Source: Carya illinoinensis
Lineage: Eukaryota > Streptophyta > Magnoliopsida > Fagales > Juglandaceae
Assembly (NCBI RefSeq): GCF_018687715.1
Contig: NC_056758.1
Coordinates: forward strand, 372,001-436,000
Reading direction: 5' to 3'
DNA length: 64,000 nt
Below are positions 56,990 to 64,000 of the stretch, in pieces. The translations under genes were made by a program, and so were the position numbers. Below the pieces are notes generated by a model. It ran no database searches and had not been told where the DNA came from. It saw nothing but the letters and a program-made list of their open reading frames with translations. Every line of letters begins with the position of its first letter. Position 1 is the stretch's first letter.

Positions 56990-58640
56990 CTCTTTCAAGC
57001 ATTCTTTCATCACTTTGATTCCTAAAATGGATACCCCTTCATCCTTTTTTTTTTATTTCAGCCTATAAATTTATGTCAAGTCTACAATATTATTTCTAAA
57101 ATTCTTGCCACTCACATTGCCTCTTTACTTCCCAATCTCATTTTAGCCTGCCAAGGGGCTTTTGTTGTAGGGATGCTTTTTTTAATTAGGAGTGAAATCC
57201 ATTCAGTCTGACCCGATCAATTCATAAGAGAATTTTTGGATCGAGATGAAAATTTTGGTTCACCCTATTTCCAGATGGAGACTAGACCAATTAACCCTAT
57301 AGACAGAACCAGACCATTACCTATCTGTTCAATAGGTCCATTTGGTCAAGCTCAGTCCAGGCCAGTGTCAAATGGGACAAACATATAAAAATCCCAAAAT
57401 CACTTCTAATGTGTATTTTTGGCCCAAACATACAAAGAAAACCCCCCCCAAAAAATTTTATATTTTTTAATATAAATTATTTAATTTTATTTGCACATTT
57501 TGTACTTAAAAATAGCCTAAAAATAGTTTGAGAAATTATAAAAATTATCCATATCCCTTCATGAGAATTAAAAATTATCATAATAAAGTTAAAAACAAAA
57601 AATAGAGAAAACGAAGTTGAAAAATGCAATATCATCCAAAAATTAAATACATATAATCAATGGTGATAGATTAAATAACAATTACATAATTAACTTATGC
57701 AACTACTATATAAAAGAATATACATAATATTTTAAAAAACGATATATATACTTCGGTCAGTCCTGTCTGGTCCAAAAAACCCAGAACTTGGGACCGGACC
57801 AAAAATTGAAATTCTAATATTATATAGACTAAAACCAACCAATATACTTATCAGTTTGGTCTAATTTTTCAATTTGGACCGGTAAACTTACACCCCTACT
57901 TTTTATAACAAATCTCTAACACAAGCTGACTCACGGTCTTGCTAGGTAGGTTAGGTGTAACAATGTCATGCTCAAGGTTGATATGGCCAAAGTTTTTGCT
58001 AGAGTTAATTGGCATTATCTTTCTTGCATCCTTGCTTCTTTTGGCTTTAATAGGGATGTGAGCTCTATGTTCCAACATTGTTTCTCTCATCCTACTTTTT
58101 CTATCTACCTTAATGGTAGCCACAATAGTTATTTTATCTCTTGTAGGGATTTAAAACATGGTGACTCCTTATCACTCCTGATCTTTATTTTTAGTGAAAG
58201 CCTTTAAGCAGAAGTCTTAGCCATCTCATAGAGGCTGGTCACACCATTCTCTATGCTATCCCTTGTCGTTGCACCTCTATTTCTCATAATCTCTTTGTGG
58301 ATGACCTTTTGATCTTCACTAACAGTTCAAAGAAAAGCCTCAATAATCTTATGGGATTCATTTCTCGTTATGAGATTATCTCTGGGCAAAAAATTAATTA
58401 TTCTAAAGGCAAGTTTCTTCTTTACAAGAATGTTTATAGATCTAAAAAGCACATCATTGAGGCTACAACTAAGTTTAGAGAAGGAGAACATCCCCCTACT
58501 TACCTTGGGGCCCCATCTCTTTATGTAAAGATTCCTATATTTGCTTATGATATCATCATCTCCAAGATTTGTAAGAAGGTTGCTAATTGGAAAGATCGTC
58601 TTGTATCTGTTGGGAGAAACTTATCCTGCTACTTATGATC
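56990..58640 (+). pseudogene. LINE reverse transcriptase, split by an hAT MITE
   Basis: First block: TLIPKMDTPSSF, then PINLCQVYNIISKILATHIA, then ACQGAFVVGM at about 57,170. After the MITE: MLKVDMAKVFARVNWHYLS, LNGSHNSYFISCRDLKHGDS and LSLLIFIF (expected QGDPLSP is HGDSLSL). The catalytic box is in MDDLLIFTNSSKKS (the usual A-D-D is M-D-D; both Asp retained). It continues with ISGQKINYSKGKF, YLGAPSLYVK and KKVANWKDRL. These are ordered L1 RT landmarks with several stops. Confidence 0.87.
57187..57898. mobile_element. hAT-type MITE, 712 bp, in the LINE RT
   Basis: Left end TAGGAGTGAAATCC, right end CACCCCTA (complement TAGGGGTG). Flanks TTTTTAAT and CTTTTTAT match 6 of 8, a weak but plausible 8-bp duplication in a T-rich site. 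Sub-terminal CAGTC/GGACCGG motifs and an AT-rich centre match the other hAT MITEs here. Confidence 0.7.
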
Positions 58641-59759
58641 TCTTCTATTGCTATCTAATTCTCTTTGTTCTTCAACCCCCCAAAAAAGTGGTTGATGTCA
58701 TTTATGAATCTTTCACCACTTTTTTCTAGGGGGATGTAGAAGGATTTTCCAAGAAAAAATGGATCTCTTGGAATCTCATTTCCCTCCCATCCTCTAAAGG
58801 CGATTTGAGTCTTGGAAATTTATATGATATCCTCAAAGATCTTCATTGTAAACTGGCTTAGAATTTTATGTGGTTTAAGTCCCTTTGAGCTAAATTCTTA
58901 TAGCAAAAATACATGCATAATGCACCCCACTAAATCACATTATGGCTAAACCTTTTCACTCTTAACTCTTGAAATGCAATCTGTAAGTTCCTACCTATCA
59001 TTCACTAGAATAGCCAATGGGGAATTTGCGCTGGTGACTTAAGTGTTTGGTATGATAATTGACCCCACTATGGTTCCCTTTTTCAAAAGCATTTTAACAT
59101 TTTTAATCTCACCTTGCAAATCAAGAATGTATGTTCCCCTTCTGGCTTAGGATTGGATTTCAAATCTGGGTGATCACTCTCTTCTCGAGGAAATTAGTCA
59201 ATACACTATCACTCTTAAATTTGGTATAAGACACCAGAATTTGGAAGCTAGCACTCTTCATATGGTCTCTTCACTACTAAATCAGCTTGGGACCTAGTTA
59301 GGAATCGCTCTCCCTTTTTCCCTTTGCTTATTTCATTTGGAACATAGCCCTACCTAAGAAAATCTCTGTCTTTGCTTGGAAATCTTGGCATAATAGTATT
59401 CGATGATAGGACCCAAAAGTGTGGGATTCTCAGCATTTCTAAATGCAATTTATGTTCTGGTGGCTTCGTGGAAAATGTCAATCATCTCTTTTTCTGATTA
59501 TGCTCTTAGTGATGCAGTTTGGCTTTATATCTCCTCTCTTTGGTCTCATTTCCACTACTTATACTAGTTGGAAAAATAGAGCAAGCTACTGGTGGTACTC
59601 CTTTCAGAGTTCTGACCAAGTCCATTTAACTGCTACATTTAATTTCGGCTCTTATTTTTTGGGAGATTTGGCTTGCTAGTAATAGGGCTCATTTTAAGGA
59701 CATCTAACCCAACTCCATTGCCATTATCCATAAGGTTAGAATCTGGTTAAGAGATCTTA
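58641..59759 (+). pseudogene. LINE C-terminal region before RNase H, with zinc-binding domain
   Basis: Decayed frames continue the L1 order: FCSSGDVEGFSKKKWISWN-like sequence (about 58,725-58,790), then a segment near 59,320-59,400 with FAYFIWNIALPKKISVFAWK and WHN, the signature region of the plant RT-associated zinc-binding domain. It ends with HNSIAI-like sequence and VRIWLRDL just left of the Tourist-like MITE. Confidence 0.65.
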
Positions 59760-60128
59760 GACCTAGTTTGGATAGCGAAATCCTCTCATCTTATCCTATA
59801 TGATCTCATTTCATTTTATCAGACCTCATCTTAATATCCAAACAATACAAACATAAATACTTTTTAATTTTAAATAGTCAACTTTTTCATCTAATCATTA
59901 TAATTTTTCCAAACTTCCAAACAAAATTATAAAAAAAAAAAAACATTTGTACTTTTTCAAATTTCAAAATAAAAATTATATTTTAACTTCAGAATATTTT
60001 TATTCAACTTTTTATCTCTCATTTTTCAAAACCCTATAAAATATTTTAATTCCAACTATTTCACTATTATTTACAAACTATTTTACTACTATTTACATCT
60101 TATCTCATCTCACTATCTAAATAAGGCC
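59760..60128. mobile_element. Tourist-like (PIF/Harbinger) MITE, 369 bp
   Basis: Left end GACCTAGTTTGGATAGCGAA, right end (complement) GGCCTTATTTAGATAGTGAG; flanked by TTA on both sides (59,757-59,759 and 60,129-60,131). The 3-bp TTA duplication is typical of Tourist/Harbinger MITEs. AT-rich, no coding capacity. Same family as 62,025-62,240. Confidence 0.85.
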
Positions 60129-60130
60129 TT

Positions 60131-60640
60131 AGTCCCCTTTTCAATGCCTCCGTTATGAGGTCTCTCCATATTCATGTTACTACTATTAGGTCTAAGGGCC
60201 CTTCTTGGTCAAGTGATTCTCTCCTCCTTTTGGTTCGCTTAAGTTGAAGATTGGTGGGGTTTTTAAAGGAAACTCTTGCCCTATTGATTGTGGGGGAATC
60301 CCAAGTCCTTACGAGGGTTCTTTCATTGCTAATTTCTCTTATTTTTTAGGTTTGGGTACTAATACTTTTTGTCGAATTATCTGCACTAAAAATGGGTCTT
60401 GCCTTATATTACCATCTTAGTGTTACTGAGTTTATTGTGGAATTTGGCTCTCTTCTTACTGTTAATTAGCTTAATAATAATTCTTCACCCTTTTGGTATT
60501 ATTCAGGCATTTGGGATAACATTCTTTAGTTCAAAATGTTTTTTTTTTCTAGTATTCTTTCCCCTTTTTGAATTTCAACACATGGTTCATCTCCTTTATG
60601 GTAGGTATCCATTCTTTTTTGGTATTAAACTTTTAGTATG
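60131..60640 (+). pseudogene. LINE RNase H domain
   Basis: Frames read LKIGGVFKGNSCPIDCGGIP, then GSFIANFSYFLGLGTNTF, then in other frames a TEFIVE-type segment and NNNSSPFW. The domain starts with a LK-x-(N)-x-DG-like segment that has lost its catalytic Asp, and continues with GGI, LG-TNT and VE-S blocks. This is an RNase H of the type appended to plant L1 LINEs. Decayed. Confidence 0.72.
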
Positions 60641-60770
60641 ATTGTATTAGTTATTGTTAGGTTTATATATTTTTATAGGAGTTTGGTTTTAGGATTTTTT
60701 GTAAACTCCTTGTTTCTCTTCGTATAAAGTATTCTTTCTTTCTTTTTCTTTTTTTAAAGTGAAGCATTGT

Positions 60771-62024
60771 TTCCTTTATTCGATAAACGGACAATTACAA
60801 CTTCTAACTTGAAAATACAAGCCAAAACTAACAGTTCACACTCTCCAGCCCACAAATTTCTTTGTGGCTGGTAGGGTCTTGTCCCACGCCTCCAGACTAA
60901 CTGTCTGAGAGACAGACCTCCAGACTAAACGTTTAGGAGACACATATCTATCTTAGACCATCGTCTAAGATAGAACACACAACTCCCCCTCCCAAGGAGT
61001 GGAGTACAAATTCTACGGACCCTCGGTTCTAGAGAGACAAACTCTACGGACCCTAGGTCCTAGAAACAAAATTTCCTAATACTCCATAATGCAAAATAAA
61101 AAATACAAAATAATCAATCCAAAAAACACAATATAAAAAATACAACTGGACTGATGAGTACACCATGGGCCCAGCCCAACAAACCTAAAAGCCCTAAAGA
61201 CAAGTGGGCAACACGTGGACCATAAGGGCTGAAGGACACACAAAGGGCCGGCTAGGGTTTCATCACTAACTCTCCCGCCGCCCCCCTTCTTCTTTCTTTT
61301 CACTTCTGTGCAACACTGATCTGCCATGCCGGTTTCCATGCACACTGATCCGCTGCCAAAGCCAAAGAGATGGAAGGCCAACGGCCTTTCCGTCGTGATC
61401 TAGCACCTCTGCTCGTATCACCAACAAACCGAACAGCACGCCTCTAGCTGACTAGCAGCCCTACCGTAGCCTCGCCTCACCTTGCCATAGTCCAACGCCT
61501 TCAGCCTTGTGCCACCAAAACAGGGTGGCCAGCCTCTCACCCCTATCCAGATCCTCCCCCCTCAATGAAACCACCATGCCTCTGTTCGCATCTCCTTCGC
61601 GATGTGCCACCCAACTTCAGGGTTGCGCTCGGGAGCGGTTCCTATTTGGTTACAGATGGTCCTCACCTCAGGGCGGCTCTGTATAGAGAGCAAAAAGTGC
61701 ACCACCACAACCACCAGCACCAACTGGAAAAACAAGCAAAAAGCACCCAAAATCAAACAAAAGACTAGAAGAAAAGTAAATGAAACAAAATAAAATTAAC
61801 AAACAAAGCTCACGGGCTCCCCCCTCCCTCAAGACTTATTTTTCGATTAACTGTCTAGAGAGAATGAGGAGGTTCTCTCTCTAGAAATTCTAAAACTCGG
61901 AAGTAAAGTATAAAATATTCTTTCGATGTAAATGAGGGTCAATAAAAATTGAAAACCATCATTGTTTAGAAAACATAATAATAATAATGATAATTTTATT
62001 TGCAAAACTACAAGGTACAAATAA
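60771..62024. other. repeat debris, no gene recognised
   Basis: Starts at the T-rich LINE tail. 60,870-61,075 has short mirrored or repeated motifs (CTCCAGACTAA twice, TCTACGGACCCT twice, ATCTTAGACCATCGTCTAAGAT as an inverted repeat). 61,250-61,800 is GC-richer with small frames on both strands that show no motif. A CTAGAGAGAATGAGGAGG and TTCTCTCTCTAG inverted repeat lies at about 61,854. It may be the 5' UTR of another LINE on the minus strand. Confidence 0.3.
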
Positions 62025-62240
62025 GGCTCAGTTTGGATTGAGAAACACTATCAATCAATTTTATCTCATTTTATCATTATAATTTTTATAAATTTTCACA
62101 TAAAATGCAATACACAATTCAATTTTTTCAAATTTTAAAACAATAATAATATAAAAAAATAATATCCTAACAATATTTTATTCGATTTTTTATTTTCATT
62201 TCAGTTCATCTCATTTCAATTCACTATCAAAACCTAACCT
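62025..62240. mobile_element. Tourist-like MITE, 216 bp
   Basis: Left end GGCTCAGTTTGGATTGAG, right end (complement) AGGTTAGGTTTTGATAGTG; flanked by TAA on both sides (62,022-62,024 and 62,241-62,243). Related in ends to the MITE at 59,760-60,128, with a shorter and diverged interior. Confidence 0.75.
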
Positions 62241-62868
62241 TAAATATTTCCATGTTACGTAACAATGGTTTATATACATTGGAATATTTGTCTATGGATA
62301 TTCGATGGTAATGTTTATATGTTTGGAGTCTTTTGTGACAGTTTTTCAAATGAGTCACCAAAAATTATCTTTAGTGATTTTTTTTATTATTATTATTTTA
62401 CCATCAGACAGAATAAAAATGTTCCAAAAAACAATTTTTGTGGCGACGAAGAAAGCAAGCAAGGCTGCGTACTAAAAGGAGGCCCCGATGTTTTATATAA
62501 GCTGAAGACTACGTCTCTTGCTCTGCTGCAAGTACGTAATGGAAGCCATTTGTCACGAGTCACTTGGAGATCCAGCTTCTCCCTCGGTTTCTCGATGGCA
62601 ATTGTCAATTGTTGGAGGCAATATCCGGCCTGAGTGCAAAACAAGATTGCGCTCTTTATGATGAAAGCATCTCTTACACTTTGGGAAAATTAATGTAAAA
62701 TAGAGGGACAGGCACCTACCGAAAATAAACTAATAAAGACATTAGCATGCCGATATTGCAACAAGTAGTGCACATTTTACCGAGAGCAAGCCACATGTCA
62801 TTAGCCTAATCTCCTTTGCAACCGCTACAATGGCGACCGCGAAAGCAGGATTTTCCTCTCACCTCTTC
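62241..62868. other. upstream region of the PP2C-like gene, with small repeat traces
   Basis: A TGAGTCACCAAAAATTATC segment near 62,350 resembles ends of some plant DNA-element fragments. A 122-codon frame at 62,265-62,633 has no known motif. Otherwise probably distal promoter DNA. Confidence 0.3.
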
Positions 62869-62880
62869 ATATATATAAAT
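62869..62880 (+). promoter_or_regulatory. candidate TATA box of the PP2C-like gene
   Basis: ATATATATAAAT, preceded by a pyrimidine-rich stretch (TTTTCCTCTCACCTC). It lies about 535 bp before the predicted start codon, which fits a 5' UTR containing an intron (an AG acceptor, GGGGCAG, lies four bases before the ATG). Confidence 0.45.
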
Positions 62881-63412
62881 GGAACCAATTAATCTCCAAC
62901 GGTCATCCATTTCCCATTACTGTGCTTTGGCTTCGAAAGATCACCCTCATGCATTTGCTTTGTCTTTAGCTTTTGGAATTCTTGGTCACTGCGATATATT
63001 TCATCTGGATTCTGCGAGTTTTTATCCATATTCTTTTGGGACAACAAAGACTTGGGCATGGAGATGCGTTTGGATCCTTGGAAAGTCCGAGAAATGTTGG
63101 TGGGTTACAGTTTTCTTGGTAGCAAGAAAGCCGTTTCTTGTGATTTGTATACATACCTCGCAGGATTTTAGTCTTGGAACAAGTGCTTGAGCAGGTGGAG
63201 AGTACAGCTGGTTCGTACTGTATGGGCTTTCGGGTTTTTGTCTAAAAATGGGACTTTTATTTTAAAATTGTGAGCAATGGGTGTAATCTGACAGAATTGA
63301 TTTTCGGAAAACTCTTGGGAATCCAGCGAATGACATTTTCTGGAGCTCTTTCTTTGTTTTGCATTTTTGGTTATGATTAATGGATTGAGTTCTTTATGGG
63401 TAGGGGCAGAGA
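62881..63412 (+). other. 5' UTR and probable 5' UTR intron of the PP2C-like gene
   Basis: Between the TATA box and the start codon there is no maintained coding frame of recognisable type; a 103-codon frame (62,879-63,190) begins at or before the expected transcription start. The T-rich 63,230-63,405 segment ending TAGGGGCAG looks like the 3' end of an intron directly before the coding exon. The donor is not resolved. Confidence 0.4.
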
Positions 63413-63616
63413 ATGGCTACAGGAACTGAGTTCTCGCCTCAGATGGCCGTAATGGATGGTGGGTGCTTGAAGGAAACTGGTGTGACTACCATGGAGGGTC
63501 AGAATTATAATAATGATGATACATTGGAAAGCATGGCCCAGATTAATACGAGGAAACCCCCGCGAAACCTCTCTGTTATGCGGCATTGCACTAGCTCTGC
63601 TTTGTTGGCTGAATCG
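63413..63616 (+). CDS. probable protein phosphatase 2C, first coding exon (gene runs off the window)
   Basis: ATG at 63,413 opens a 68-codon exon. It begins MATGTEFSPQMAVMDGG, is rich in polar residues, and ends with KPPRNLSVMRHCTSSALLAE followed by Ser and a splice donor TCG/GTGAGC at 63,616/63,617. The R-x-LSVMRH-x-x-S segment before the first intron is, as far as I recall, characteristic of a clade of plant PP2C phosphatases (PP2C27-like), in which the Mg/Mn-dependent catalytic domain lies in later exons. Those exons are beyond position 64,000, so catalytic residues cannot be checked. The AG acceptor just upstream and the clean frame support this start. This is the only stretch in the window that reads like an intact host gene. 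Alternative: another plant protein sharing this N-terminal motif. Confidence 0.6.
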
Positions 63617-64000
63617 GTGAGCAAATCCTCTTGTCCTCCAAACTATTTTGTATATTAACTATTTATACAATTTGATAGTCCTTAAGGTCTGCTCATTGAT
63701 ACAAATTGTATGTGGATTTGCAAGAGAGGATGACTTCTAATTCTGTAATGTGCTTTATAGGGAAAGGAAATGTGGATCGTGCTTATGGATATATAGGAAA
63801 TTGATTCTTGTTGAAATCACCAGAGTAATATACTAATATGTTATGTTTTTAGAAGGATCTGTCTTTTGGCAAGTCAAGGATTTATATGCGCACATTATCT
63901 GTATCGTATTAGAAAAATGTTCCTCTTATCATATTTTAATCATATTCATTTCATCATTATTGATGTGGTATCAAAAGTAGATTAGTGAAAAATAACACAT
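63617..64000 (+). other. first coding intron of the PP2C-like gene (partial)
   Basis: Starts GTGAGCAAATCC, T-rich and without frames or repeats; no acceptor with coding sequence is seen before the window ends. Confidence 0.5.

Larger units (their letters stand above)
55930..60770 (+). mobile_element. L1-type LINE with RNase H domain, 5'-truncated, carrying two nested MITEs
   Basis: Plus-strand order: endonuclease C-terminus, connector, reverse transcriptase, zinc-binding region, RNase H, then a T-rich 3' end. All parts have stops. An hAT MITE (57,187-57,898) splits RT and a Tourist-like MITE (59,760-60,128) splits the region before RNase H; the coding sense continues across both. ORF1 and most of the endonuclease are missing, as usual for 5' truncation. 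The 3' tail boundary near 60,770 is approximate. Confidence 0.8.

Noticed and set aside
62879..63190. 103-codon frame upstream of the PP2C-like start as a separate gene or N-terminal extension
   Set aside because: Begins at the TATA box, not in frame with a splice path into the PP2C exon, no motif.

Overview
The window looks like a repeat-dense stretch of a plant nuclear genome, most likely a woody eudicot. It has nested Ty1/copia and Ty3/gypsy retroelements, a LINE with an RNase H domain, CACTA and hAT DNA transposons, MITEs ending in a GTTTGGAT-type motif, and at the far right the first coding exon of a plant PP2C-type phosphatase gene. The MITE termini would fit a Fagales tree such as walnut, oak or their relatives, but that is a weak inference. 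I recognise no rRNA or intact tRNA gene and no CRISPR array. Nearly all long reading frames are transposon pieces with stops or frameshifts.

Layout. 1-7.77 kb: 3' part of a Tat/Retand-like gypsy element with a decayed antisense ORF (aORF), a 2.3 kb hAT-type insertion splitting that ORF, and a 3' LTR. 7.77-13.9 kb: AT-rich intergenic DNA with a 329-bp TRIM. 13.9-20.9 kb: complete but dead copia element (copia-1, minus strand) with both LTRs. 20.9-24.3 kb: intergenic, with an hAT MITE and a short tandem repeat. 24.3-29.4 kb: MYB/SANT-like pseudogene carrying an hAT MITE in a probable intron and split by a 3.2 kb solo-LTR-like element (LTR-C). 29.4-32.4 kb: LTR-like debris, a foldback MITE and a degenerate minisatellite. 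32.4-39.8 kb: old gypsy-type LTR (LTR-A) interrupted by a very young 4.53 kb non-autonomous copia-type element whose two 460-bp LTRs look identical. 39.8-47.6 kb: two copia fragments fused head to tail (copia-2 and copia-4), the first split by another solo LTR (LTR-B). 47.9-49.9 kb: right-hand part of a CACTA transposon, inserted in the RT of copia-3. 49.9-55.8 kb: copia-3 (minus strand), its gag split by solo LTR-D. 55.9-60.8 kb: LINE carrying an hAT MITE and a Tourist-like MITE. 60.8-62.9 kb: repeat debris and a second Tourist-like MITE. 62.9-64 kb: promoter, 5' region and first coding exon of a PP2C-like gene.

How it fits together. The window records repeated nesting, and most junctions are supported by target-site duplications readable in the sequence (5 bp for LTR elements, 8 bp for hAT, 3 bp for Tourist). 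LTR-A, LTR-B and LTR-C share sequence and form one LTR family; LTR-D has similar termini. The PP2C-like gene at the right edge is the only plausible functional host gene. The most interesting item is the young non-autonomous element at 33,061-37,590. It transposed recently although its gag is broken and no pol is visible, so its proteins must have come from a partner element.
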